Source: Terriglobia bacterium (lineage in GTDB: Bacteria > Acidobacteriota > Terriglobia > Bryobacterales > Bryobacteraceae). Taken from it: DNA of 64,000 nucleotides. How positions within the stretch are numbered: position 1 is the stretch's first letter; each line of letters begins with the position of its first letter. Under the pieces are notes generated by a model. The model was not told where the DNA came from. It worked only from the letters and a program-made list of their open reading frames with translations, and made no database searches. The DNA lies in assembly GCA_020073445.1 (NCBI GenBank), contig JAIQFE010000015.1:62001-126000 (forward strand), given 5' to 3'. Shown piece by piece: positions 42,263-50,520 of this stretch. The position numbers were made by a program, and so were the translations under genes.

Positions 42263-43367
42263 TCTCCCGTACCCACGCTGGTCATCGCTGAGGCCCACCA
42301 GCGCGCCCTCTGGCCACAGCGCTGGCGGTGGTGTAATTACTGGACGCACTAACCACCTACCTCGCGTGTAGTCGCCCTGTATTTACCAAAACGGTCCGCC
42401 GCAGCCTGCGGAATCGCGTAGTGCTTGATTTCTTCCCTAGCCAGTCTCGTTTTGCGGCGCGCACCCTGTGTCAAGTGGAGTGTGAGTGGGGAGACCAACC
42501 AACCCGATTTCTTTTTGAAACCAGTTGTGGCTTCTTCAGGGCGTCTTGCCCACCAGCCACCTACATTGGGCGATGTCGTCCAAACAGGCCCGGCGAACTG
42601 GCTATATACGCGCTAAGAGGGAACGTCGTCTCTCCATTTCACGCTGAACCAGCACACAAGGACGCGATCGATAGGTTGGACCCCGCTGGCTCAGCTCATG
42701 GGTGACCGTATCAAAACCGTATCAAAACCCTATCTTTAACAGCTATTGGAGATGCTGATTGAGCGAAGAGCAGATTCCCCAAATGGTTGAAAGTAAAAAG
42801 AACAGCGTAGAAAGCTGGGAGCCAAAAGAAGCCTGCCGCTCGCTTCACACGCAGGAGGTCAGATAGGGGCAACTGCCTTCGTAATCAATCAGGTTCCTCT
42901 GGGACCAGTCCCTGTCCTAGCGCGTTAAAAAAGCAATTACGGGTAAGGTTCGGCGTGCCTTGGTGATCTAAGAGGAAGAGCACCTGATCCGAATGAACAG
43001 CGGTGGATCGGCCCGACGAATGGGCTCGGGGGCCCTCGTTTGCCGATTGGAGATCCGTGTTTCTGCGCAACGTCCTCGCCCTTGAAACACCGGAGGGTCA
43101 GCGTCTGGTCCCATCGTTCCAGATAGCATGCTTCCACACAGCGGCAGTCCTCAGAACCGCCTACACAAGGGATCTTCGAATGCCGTATGCTAGAGGCTGC
43201 TGGATGTGTTGTGGGGAGCAAGGATCGCTGTAGCGAGTTTGTATGTCAAAGCTGCCAAAAGCTGCTTTTGTGCACGGTTTTTGCAAATCGTGCAAATCTA
43301 AGAATCAATAACTTATGCGGAATCAGAGGCTTACGGACGAACGAATCCCTCTTCCTCCGCCACGCCG
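42263..43367 (+). other. Long stretch without a convincing gene
   Basis: About 1.1 kb has only short frames (under 95 codons) with no signal peptide, domain or ribosome site that I trust, on either strand. It contains a short run of direct repeats near 42710-42735, where CGTATCAAAAC occurs twice with a partial third copy at 11-base spacing. It lies between the peptidase-like gene and a broken cupredoxin gene and probably represents decayed DNA. No tRNA was seen. Confidence 0.5.
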
Positions 43368-44055
43368 CTATTTCACCGCCACAACCCCGGCCATATCGTG
43401 CCCGCCCGCGGCTCCGTGAAACTCGCAGAAATAGCGATAGACTCCTGGACGATCGAAGCGGTGTTTGAACGTTCCTCCCGCCGTTAAAACCTCCGACTTG
43501 AACGAACCATCATCGCCTTAGACCGAGTGCCGCCCGCCTTGGTCGGCCCATTCGACGTCCGTGCCGACTGGAACCGTAATCTCCGCCGGATCGAAGCCGA
43601 AATTCTTGACGACTATCCGCGCGCTCGACGGTAAAGCGGGCGGGGAAGCAGGCGCGGATCCCCCATTTAGAGTGCGATAAGTCCACACACCGAGCCCGAC
43701 CGCGACTAGCCAAGCTCCCAGCGTCACACGCATCCATCGCTTGTAATTTCCGACTCGTAGGCGCTTGGGAAGTGCGTCCAGTCCAACCGAGACGACTATG
43801 TACAGCCCTAGCAACTCCACCACGCTTCCGGCGATCACATGAGCCCGCACAACGCGTGATCCCGTGCCTGACTTGAAATTGCGATGAAACGACGGCACCA
43901 TCGCGGCCCCGATGACCGCGGCGTTCAAACCCACCATGGCGCTTTTGCAGCCAGCCGTGGATCCAGAAACGCCCCAGGCGGGCGAGCGCTGCACCCAAAA
44001 GCAGGCCGCCCGCCATCCCACCTTCCAGCCACAAAACGACTCCAGGATCGATCAT
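43368..44055 (-). pseudogene. Broken membrane-cupredoxin gene (frameshift and in-frame stop)
   Basis: The N-terminal part begins at 44055 with MIDPGVVLWLEGGMAGGLLL and continues to FWIHGWLQK. The reading must then shift by one base near 43940 to continue as AMVGLNAAVIGAAMVPSFHR and a three-helix membrane region. A cupredoxin domain follows (VVKNFGFDPAEITVPVGTDV, GGRHSV). A TAA at 43518-43520 interrupts it, after which the same frame continues to 43368 with GDDGSFKSEVLTAGGTFKHR, then YFCEFHG and GHDMAGVVAVK. The Cu ligands His, Cys, His and Met are all still present. One frameshift and one nonsense codon point to a pseudogene, unless they are sequence errors. Confidence 0.75.
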
Positions 44056-44089
44056 GGCTGCGCCTCGAACGATGCTCTACTTCTCGTTC

Positions 44090-44539
44090 TTATTTTTCGA
44101 CGATGTCGCTCTTCATCGGCCCCAGCACGCCGAGCAGCGTGTTCTTGTCCGCCGGCTTGACGTTGAACTTATCCAGCGCGCCGACCAGATCTTCCACCAA
44201 CGCACCGAAGTCCGCGCCGCTGATGCCCATACCCGCGTGAGCCGACTTCATGTCTTTGCCCTTGTATTTACACGGACCGCCGCTCGCTTGGCAAATCTGG
44301 TCCACCAGCTTGGCTTTGAAACTCGCCAGCCGTTTCGGATCGGACGCGGTCTGCTTGAAGAACGCATTGATCCGATTGTCCGCGGCCACGCGGGACACGA
44401 ACTCATCGACCACCGCCACGATGGCTTTCTTCCCACCCAGGTTGTCGTAGAGTGTCGGTGTTTTCTGTGCAAGTGCGGCCGTTAACGATGTCAGTGCGAG
44501 GCCGCTTACGACCAGAAGTGAAGCGATGTATTTACGCAT
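44090..44539 (-). CDS. Group 1 truncated hemoglobin with signal peptide
   Basis: The ATG at 44539 has a GGGGAG site seven bases upstream. The 149-residue protein starts with a signal peptide (MRKYIASLLVVSGLALTSLTAALAQ) and is followed by a truncated-globin fold: TLYDNLGGKKAIVAVVDEFV, RINAFFKQT, and SAHAGMGISGADF with the proximal haem ligand His101. Most bacterial truncated globins are cytoplasmic, so an exported form is less usual; possible roles include O2 or NO handling in the periplasm. It lies alone between a broken gene and the secreted-protein cluster. Confidence 0.9.
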   Translation of the reverse strand: MRKYIASLLVVSGLALTSLTAALAQKTPTLYDNLGGKKAIVAVVDEFVSRVAADNRINAFFKQTASDPKRLASFKAKLVDQICQASGGPCKYKGKDMKSAHAGMGISGADFGALVEDLVGALDKFNVKPADKNTLLGVLGPMKSDIVEK

Positions 44540-44647
44540 GGTTTCTCCCCAATTAATGGATTCTGAAGCCGGTTCCGCCGGTCTCTCATCTGGTACTACG
44601 AGGCAGCGCCCCGATTGGATGTAGAATCTACTCCCAGGGGGCTTCAG

Positions 44648-45388
44648 ATGCGTCGATTCTCGATTTTGTTCATACTCGCGGTTTCCGCCTTTGCGCAAGC
44701 GCCACCAACTGCGGCCAAACAGGCTCCGTCTGGTCCCCCGAAACCCGCCCCGCGACTCGCCAACGGCCGCATCGATTTCACTGGCCTATGGCGCCCCGCC
44801 GACATCTTCCTGATCGAAGATATTTCGCTCGGCCTCAAACCCGGCGAGACCGTTCCCGTGAACGCGTGGGCTCAAGAGGTGATGAAGAAGCATCTCTCGA
44901 AAGACGATCCTGAAGCGAGCTGCCTGCCCACCGGCGTTCCGCGTCATGCTCCCTATCCCTGGAAGTTCGTCGAATCGCCGCCCTACATCTATATGCTGTT
45001 CGAGGGCAACATCCACAGCTTCCGCCAGGTCTTCATGGATGGCCGCGCGCATCCCGCCGATCCGAATCCCACCTGGTACGGCCACTCCACCGGCCGTTGG
45101 GATAACGACACGCTGATCATCGACACCGTCGGATTCAACGACCGGTTCTGGTTCGATTTCGTCGGGCATCCGCACACCGAGCAGCTCCATACCGTCGAGC
45201 GTTATACGCGTCCCGAGCTCGCCATCATCAACGAAGAAGTCACCATCACCGATCCCGGAGCGTACACCCGGCCTTTCACCATCAATTCCAAGCACCGTTT
45301 GCTGCCGGGCGATGAACTGCTCGAATACATCTGCCAGGAGAACCAGCGCGACACACAACACTTGGTCGGGCCGGCTGGAAGACCCTAA
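44648..45388 (+). CDS. Secreted protein, acidobacterial paralogous family
   Basis: The 246-residue protein has a signal peptide (MRRFSILFILAVSAFA). The mature part includes GRIDFTGLWRP, DDPEASCLPTGVPRHAPYPW, an aromatic YIYMLFEGNIHSFRQVFMDG, then WYGHSTGRWDNDTLIIDTVG and TEQLHTVERY. The same pattern recurs in the next gene and at 54648. No catalytic motif is recognised; the fold may be beta-rich. AGGGGG lies seven bases before the ATG. It begins a four-gene unit with one- and four-base overlaps that ends with a TonB receptor, which suggests a role in handling an external compound. Confidence 0.8.
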   Translation: MRRFSILFILAVSAFAQAPPTAAKQAPSGPPKPAPRLANGRIDFTGLWRPADIFLIEDISLGLKPGETVPVNAWAQEVMKKHLSKDDPEASCLPTGVPRHAPYPWKFVESPPYIYMLFEGNIHSFRQVFMDGRAHPADPNPTWYGHSTGRWDNDTLIIDTVGFNDRFWFDFVGHPHTEQLHTVERYTRPELAIINEEVTITDPGAYTRPFTINSKHRLLPGDELLEYICQENQRDTQHLVGPAGRP

Positions 45389-46173
45389 TGCGAAACTTGC
45401 TTTTTCTAACGATTCTTGTCGTGCCTGTTTCGGCGCAGTGGTTCGATTACCCCACCAAGGGAATCCCGCGACTGCCCGATGGCAAAGCGAATATGACCGC
45501 GCCCGTTCCCAAGACCGCTGATGGGAAGCCCGACCTCTCCGGAGTGTGGCTGGGAGATCAGTGGTCGCCCGCCGGCCGTCGTCCGAATCCTCCCGGAGGT
45601 GGCGGACGTGGCGGAGGCGCGCCCGAGATGCTCCCGTGGGCCCAGAAAGTTTTCGACGAACGGCGTGCCACCTCGCTCCGTGACGATCCCGAAGCCCGCT
45701 GCATGCCGCAGGGTGTTCCTAAGGCGAGCACGCTGCCGTACCCGTTCGAAATCGTGAACGCCAGCAACAAGACCCTGATCCTGTTCGAAATGTATTCTCT
45801 GCGCCGGCAGATCTTCACCGACGGCCGCGAGCTACCCAAGGATCCGAAAGATTACGCGCAGCCAAGTTGGATGGGCTACTCGGTCGGCAAGTGGGACGGC
45901 GACGATTTCGTGGTCACCACCGCCGGCGTCAACGATCAGGTATGGAATATCGATCTCGCGGGGCATCCGCATTCCGATGCCTTGCGCATTACTGAGCGTT
46001 ATCATCGTGTCGACTTCGGGCACATGGACGTCAACGTGACCATTGACGATTCGAAGACCTACGCCAAGCCGTGGAACATGCCGGTGATGCGATACACGCT
46101 GCTGCCGGACACGGATTTGTTCGAATTCGTCTGTGAGAAGAATATCGATCCGCAGCACATGGGGGCGAAATGA
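45388..46173 (+). CDS. Secreted protein, acidobacterial paralogous family
   Basis: The 261-residue protein has a signal peptide (MRNLLFLTILVVPVSA) and is a paralogue of its neighbour: GKPDLSGVWLGDQW, DDPEARCMPQGVPKASTLPY, LILFEMYSLRRQIFTDGREL, SWMGYSVGKWDGDDFVVTT and DALRITERYH align with the motifs of that protein. A Gly-rich linker (GGGGRGGGAP) lies about residue 70. The start overlaps the preceding stop by one base (TAATG), and the stop overlaps the DUF6152 start by four bases. The function is unknown. Confidence 0.8.
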   Translation: MRNLLFLTILVVPVSAQWFDYPTKGIPRLPDGKANMTAPVPKTADGKPDLSGVWLGDQWSPAGRRPNPPGGGGRGGGAPEMLPWAQKVFDERRATSLRDDPEARCMPQGVPKASTLPYPFEIVNASNKTLILFEMYSLRRQIFTDGRELPKDPKDYAQPSWMGYSVGKWDGDDFVVTTAGVNDQVWNIDLAGHPHSDALRITERYHRVDFGHMDVNVTIDDSKTYAKPWNMPVMRYTLLPDTDLFEFVCEKNIDPQHMGAK

Positions 46174-46571
46174 ATCGGTACCTTTTGATCTTTGTGTTGG
46201 CAGCAGCTCCGCTGCTCGCGCATCATTCATTTGCAGCAGAATTCGACAACAAGAAGCCGGTCGAGCTCAAGGGCACGCTGATCGAACTCGAGTGGGTGAA
46301 TCCCCACGCCTGGATTCACATGGAAGTGACCGACGCGAGCGGCAAGGTCACTAAGTGGGACTGCGAACTCGGCAGCCCCAACCTCCTGATGCGGAATGGG
46401 TGGCGCAGGGATTCGCTCAAGAAGGGCGACGTGATCATCGTCAGCGGCTCTCAGGCGAAGGACGGATCGAACCTGGCCAACGCCAAAACGGTCAGCTTCG
46501 CCGACGGCAAACGCGTATTTAACGCAGGATCGTCCGGCGATCCCGGCACCCCCGGAGCACTCACGCAGTAG
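46170..46571 (+). CDS. DUF6152 family secreted protein
   Basis: The 133-residue protein has a short signal peptide (MNRYLLIFVLAAAPLLA) and then the family signature HHSFAAEFDNKKPVELKGTL, EWVNPHAWIHMEV and a C-terminal KDGSNLANAKTVSFADGKRV. It looks like a small beta-barrel (OB-like) domain. Three members occur in this window, each adjacent to the unknown secreted family. The start overlaps the previous gene by four bases. Confidence 0.85.
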   Translation: MNRYLLIFVLAAAPLLAHHSFAAEFDNKKPVELKGTLIELEWVNPHAWIHMEVTDASGKVTKWDCELGSPNLLMRNGWRRDSLKKGDVIIVSGSQAKDGSNLANAKTVSFADGKRVFNAGSSGDPGTPGALTQ

Positions 46572-46578
46572 GTTAGAT

Positions 46579-48711
46579 TTGACACTGCTGGTTCTGGTCG
46601 CAACTTTACTTTCAGCGCAGGCACAAGCACCACCGACCGCCACCCTTCGCGTCGCGGTGAAGACAGAAGCGGGTCCCGTGATGGGAGCGACCGTGACCTT
46701 CAATGGAATTCCCGCTCCCACCGATCAAAACGGAATTGCGACAGCCACCGTGCCTTTGGGAAAAGTGGAGGTCAGCGTTTCCAAGGAAGGATTCCTTCCC
46801 GGTAAGGCATCGCTGTTGGTGGATGAGGCCCGCGAGTGGCAGATCACTGTCGATCTCAATCCTCAACAGCAGGCAGAAGAAGAGGTGACGGTGTTCGCCA
46901 CGCGAACCGATACGCGAATCCAGGATCTGCCAACACGCGTTGAAGTTCTCGGACCGGAGGAAATCGACGAAAAGACCATGATGACGCCGGGCGACATCGT
47001 CATGATGCTCAATGAAATGGGTGGGCTGCGGGTCCAAAGCACTTCGCCTTCGCTCGGTGCCGCGAGTGTCCGGATCCAGGGAATGCGCGGACGCTACACC
47101 GCCTTCCTCGGCGATGGCCTCCCCCTATTCGGCCAGCAAGGGGGCGGACTCGGACTCTTGCAGATTCCTCCCGTGGATCTGGGCCAGGTCGAGGTCATCA
47201 AGGGAGTTTCGTCAGCCCTGTACGGCGCGGGAGCGATGGCCGGAGTAGTGAACTTGATCTCCCGCCGCCCGAGTAAAGAGCCCGTGCACGAGATTCTCTT
47301 CAATCGTTCTACGCGAGGCGCCACCGATACTTCGCTCTTCCTCGCGTCGCAGCTGACGCCGCACTGGGGCGTATCGTTTCTAGGCAGCGGGGACTGGCAG
47401 CAGCGTAACGACATCGACCACGACGGATGGGCTGATATCGCCGGGTACTCCCGGGGCGTCGTTCGACCGCGGCTGTTCTGGGACAGCGGCAATGGATGGA
47501 CTGGATTCCTAACCGCCGGCGTCACCTATGAGAATCGGGACGGCGGAACCCTCCCTGGACCCGTTCTGCCGGCCACCGGCACGCCCTACGTGGAGGCTTT
47601 GAACACCCGTCGCTATGACATCGGCGGCAATCTCCAGTACATCGTCAAGCAGCGGTACGTGATCACCGCTCGCTTCGCCGCGTCCTTACAGGATCACGAT
47701 CATCGCTTCGGTGACGTTCGCGAACGTGACCGGCACGGACTGCTGTTTGGCGAAGTCACCGCGCGCGGCACGTTTCATCGGAACACCTGGGTTGTCGGGG
47801 TTGCCGCCGAACGCGAGGTTTATCTTCCCCGCGACGTTTCTCAGTTTACCTACCGCTACACGACTCCTGGCGTGTTCGTGCAGGACGACTTCGAAATCGC
47901 CCGCTGGCTTTCCGTCTCGGCGAGTGGGCGCGCCGATTTCCAGAATCAGTACGGGACGTTCTTCAGCCCGCGAGTTTCCGCGCTCATCCGCTGGCGCGGC
48001 TGGACCAGCCGCCTCTCAGCCGGGCAGGGATTCTTCGCGCCCACGCCGCTGACCGAGGAAACGGAAGCAGCCGGGCTTACGCGGCTGGTAATCCCGAAGC
48101 CGCTGGTCGCCGAGCGTGGACGCAGCGTCTCTGTCGATCTTTCGCGGAAGATCGGCCCAGCCTATTACACCGTGACGTTATTCGACTCCCGCGTGACGCA
48201 TCCGATCGACGTAGAGCGCGGAAACGTCTACCAGCTTGTGAATCTATCCGAGCCCACGCACAACGTCGGCTTAGAATTTCTTGGCACTTTAAGAAAGGCC
48301 GCCTTCTCGGCCACACTCAGCTACACCTACGTGCACTCGCGCCAGTTCGAGTTCGGGGAACGCGTCGACACTCCGCTGACGCCGCGCCAGAGTTTCGGGC
48401 TCGTCGGGATGTGGGAGAAAGAGAAAGTCGGCCGTTTCGGCGTCGAGAGCTACTACACGGGGGATCAGCGCCTCGAAGACAACCCGTTCCGCACTGAATC
48501 CAAGCCATACGTCCTGTTCGGCTTCCTGGCCGAGCATCCTATCGGTCCGGTCAGGCTCTTCGTGAATATGGAGAACCTCACGAACGTTCATCAGACTCGC
48601 TGGGATCCGCTGCTCCGGCCGGATCGCGCCGTAGATGGCCGATGGACCGTGGACGCGTGGGCTCCGTTGGACGGCCGCGTCCTCAACGGCGGCGTTCGAC
48701 TGAAATTCTAA
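46579..48711 (+). CDS. TonB-dependent receptor with carboxypeptidase-like N-terminal domain
   Basis: The 710-residue outer-membrane receptor has a signal peptide (about residues 1-17), a carboxypeptidase-regulatory-like beta-sandwich (about 20-95), a plug domain (TRIQDLPTRVEVLGPEEIDE to GAGAMAGVVNLISRRP) and a 22-strand barrel ending in GVRLKF. It should import a bound substrate with energy from TonB. The start is TTG with only a weak ribosome site. It follows the DUF6152 gene by seven bases, so the cluster at 44648-48711 likely acts on one substrate. The substrate is not evident. Confidence 0.9.
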   Translation: MTLLVLVATLLSAQAQAPPTATLRVAVKTEAGPVMGATVTFNGIPAPTDQNGIATATVPLGKVEVSVSKEGFLPGKASLLVDEAREWQITVDLNPQQQAEEEVTVFATRTDTRIQDLPTRVEVLGPEEIDEKTMMTPGDIVMMLNEMGGLRVQSTSPSLGAASVRIQGMRGRYTAFLGDGLPLFGQQGGGLGLLQIPPVDLGQVEVIKGVSSALYGAGAMAGVVNLISRRPSKEPVHEILFNRSTRGATDTSLFLASQLTPHWGVSFLGSGDWQQRNDIDHDGWADIAGYSRGVVRPRLFWDSGNGWTGFLTAGVTYENRDGGTLPGPVLPATGTPYVEALNTRRYDIGGNLQYIVKQRYVITARFAASLQDHDHRFGDVRERDRHGLLFGEVTARGTFHRNTWVVGVAAEREVYLPRDVSQFTYRYTTPGVFVQDDFEIARWLSVSASGRADFQNQYGTFFSPRVSALIRWRGWTSRLSAGQGFFAPTPLTEETEAAGLTRLVIPKPLVAERGRSVSVDLSRKIGPAYYTVTLFDSRVTHPIDVERGNVYQLVNLSEPTHNVGLEFLGTLRKAAFSATLSYTYVHSRQFEFGERVDTPLTPRQSFGLVGMWEKEKVGRFGVESYYTGDQRLEDNPFRTESKPYVLFGFLAEHPIGPVRLFVNMENLTNVHQTRWDPLLRPDRAVDGRWTVDAWAPLDGRVLNGGVRLKF

Positions 48712-48727
48712 GTCTGCCAACGCAGCT

Positions 48728-49840
48728 TTACGTGTCGCCCCATACCTGGCGCGCAGTCTTTGCGACCAGGTCCAGCTTGCTCCACTGCTCGTCTTCGGTC
48801 AGCAGGTTCCCGTCCATGGTCGACGCGAATCCGCACTGCGGGCTGACCGCCAGATTCTCTAACGGCACATATTTCGTCGCTTCTTCGATCCGCCGCACCA
48901 CCTGATCCTGCGGCTCCATTTGCGCCAGCTTGCTGCTGATCAAGCCCAGGACCACGGTCTTGCCGCGCGGCACGAAGCGCAGAGGCTCGAAGGTACCTGC
49001 GCGCTCGGATTCGTATTCGAGCAGGAACCTGTCCACATCAAGCTGGCTGAAAACCTTCTCAGCGATGGGATCGTAGCCGCCCTGTGCGTACCACTGGCTG
49101 CGATTGTTGCCGCGGCACAGGTGAATCGCGAGCACGACTCCTTCACGCCGAGCGCCTTCGAGACACGCGTTGTCGGCGCGAATGGCCTCGCTCAATGCCT
49201 CATCCGGATTGACGCCCATCTCGTCGTGGACGTACTGCCGCCACTTGGGATCGATGAAGTAGCTGTAGCGCGGCGCATCGATCTGGATATACTTCACGCC
49301 GTCCTTGAGCAGCGCCTGGATCTCCGCTTTGATGATCGGCACGATGTCCCACAGCAGCGCGGAGTGCGTCGGATAGACCTTGTCGCTGATCCCCTTGCGG
49401 TAGGAGATCGCCGGGAATTGGTTGGCGCTGGGCAGAGTGATCTTGATGTCGCCGGGACTGTGGCGCTTGAGAAAGTCGACTTCATGCGACGTCATGCGCT
49501 TGGTCTGCCGGATCTTGTCGACGACGACCCCCGCCACCGGTCTCGAAGTAGGTGTGGTGAGCGCGCCTGCACCTGCATTCTGCCAACTGCGATCGATCGC
49601 GTTTTGCATGTCGAGTCCCGACACCGACTCGTGGAAGTCGCTCATGAATCCGCGGCGGCGAAACTCGCCGTCGGAGAAGATCTTGAAGCCGAGATCTTTC
49701 TGGCGTCCGAGCACGCGGAGGATTTGCTGATCCTCCAGCTCCTTCAGTTTCTCGGCAGAGGCGCCGCTCCGAATCGCCTCCAGAAGCTCTTTCGGACGCA
49801 GAAGGCTGCCGACCTGGTCGGCTCGATATTTAGAGGCCAT
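48728..49840 (-). CDS. MetE C-terminal-like (cobalamin-independent) methyltransferase
   Basis: The 370-residue protein resembles the catalytic C-terminal half of methionine synthase II, in the UROD/MetE-like barrel superfamily. It begins with RADQVGSLLRPKELLEA. The central YIQIDAPRYSYFIDP and IHLCRGNNRSQWYAQGGYDP contain the His and Cys zinc ligands expected in HxC, and LAVSPQCGFAST holds the last Cys. The MetE N-terminal domain is absent, as in short archaeal and bacterial relatives that use other methyl donors or acceptors. It stands alone, convergent with the TonB receptor gene. The substrate is uncertain. Confidence 0.85.
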   Translation of the reverse strand: MASKYRADQVGSLLRPKELLEAIRSGASAEKLKELEDQQILRVLGRQKDLGFKIFSDGEFRRRGFMSDFHESVSGLDMQNAIDRSWQNAGAGALTTPTSRPVAGVVVDKIRQTKRMTSHEVDFLKRHSPGDIKITLPSANQFPAISYRKGISDKVYPTHSALLWDIVPIIKAEIQALLKDGVKYIQIDAPRYSYFIDPKWRQYVHDEMGVNPDEALSEAIRADNACLEGARREGVVLAIHLCRGNNRSQWYAQGGYDPIAEKVFSQLDVDRFLLEYESERAGTFEPLRFVPRGKTVVLGLISSKLAQMEPQDQVVRRIEEATKYVPLENLAVSPQCGFASTMDGNLLTEDEQWSKLDLVAKTARQVWGDT

Positions 49841-49932
49841 GGTCTTCTATTCTAATTGCCTGCCGGGCGGCATTTCACATCGGAGTACTGAACAGCTTGC
49901 CTCAGGCGAGGCTTTACCGTACGCTGAAGACG

Positions 49933-50181
49933 ATGGAAGTGCATCTCGCCCCTGACCTGGAAAAGAAGCTCAATGACCTCGCTGCGGAGAGCGGACGCGG
50001 GACAGACGAGCTTTTGCAGGACGCCTTAGCCGGATACTTGGACGAGCAGGCGCAGACGCGGGATATGCTCAGCAGCCGTTATGACGATCTCAAGAGCGGC
50101 AGAGTAAAACCAATCGACGGCGAGGAAGCGTTTGCCCGCCTGAAAGCGAAGACTGAAGAGCAGCGCAACCGCCGGTCGTGA
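49933..50181 (+). CDS. Antitoxin of ParD-like type
   Basis: The 82-residue product begins MEVHLAPDLEKKLNDLAAES, a ribbon-helix-helix DNA-binding domain, followed by a charged C-terminal helix that would bind the toxin. The ATG at 49933 begins this domain and is preferred over 49897. The stop overlaps the toxin start by four bases (GTGA), the usual arrangement for such pairs. It should neutralise the toxin and repress its own promoter. Confidence 0.85.
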   Translation: MEVHLAPDLEKKLNDLAAESGRGTDELLQDALAGYLDEQAQTRDMLSSRYDDLKSGRVKPIDGEEAFARLKAKTEEQRNRRS

Positions 50182-50492
50182 GCAGCGGCTACGCTCTTCA
50201 CCCGGAAGCTTTTGCCGACCTCGACGACATACGCGGCTATATCGCACAGGACAACCCGGATGCGGCCGATCGAGTCATGGCGGAAATCTTTGATGCCATT
50301 CGGGGGCTTGTGCCTTTCCCCTATCAGGGCCACCGCCGCCCGGACCTGAGCCTGCGGCCTTTACGGTTCACTCTTGTGCGAGACTACTTGATCGCCTACG
50401 CGCCTGACCAGAAGCCATTGTGGGTTGTTGCCGTAATGCATGGTCGGCGCAATCCCCGCATTATGGCCGCGATCCTAAAGGGCAGATCTTAG
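50178..50492 (+). CDS. Toxin of ParE/RelE type
   Basis: The 104-residue protein has the ParE/RelE fold pattern: YALHPEAFADLDDIRGYIAQ, a helical segment, then RFTLVRDYLIAYAPDQKPLW and VVAVMHGRRNPRIM near the C-terminus. The start is GTG overlapping the antitoxin gene. ParE toxins inhibit gyrase, whereas RelE-like ones cleave mRNA; the sequence alone does not settle which. Codon usage resembles the surrounding genes, so recent arrival is not obvious. Confidence 0.88.
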   Translation: MSSGYALHPEAFADLDDIRGYIAQDNPDAADRVMAEIFDAIRGLVPFPYQGHRRPDLSLRPLRFTLVRDYLIAYAPDQKPLWVVAVMHGRRNPRIMAAILKGRS

Positions 50493-50520
50493 ACCCGACC
50501 GGGAACTCATCCGGGCTGCG

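Noticed and set aside
42700-42740. Tandem CGTATCAAAAC considered as a CRISPR array
   Set aside because: Units are only 11 bases with no spacers, and no cas genes are present anywhere in the window.
42421-43233. Several frames of 60-95 codons in the gene-free stretch
   Set aside because: No signal peptide, domain, ribosome site or neighbour support; likely chance frames in decayed DNA.
48920-49855. Open frame of 311 codons opposite the MetE-like gene
   Set aside because: It lies antisense to a clearly homologous gene and its translation has no domain or ribosome site; it is a GC-rich shadow frame.
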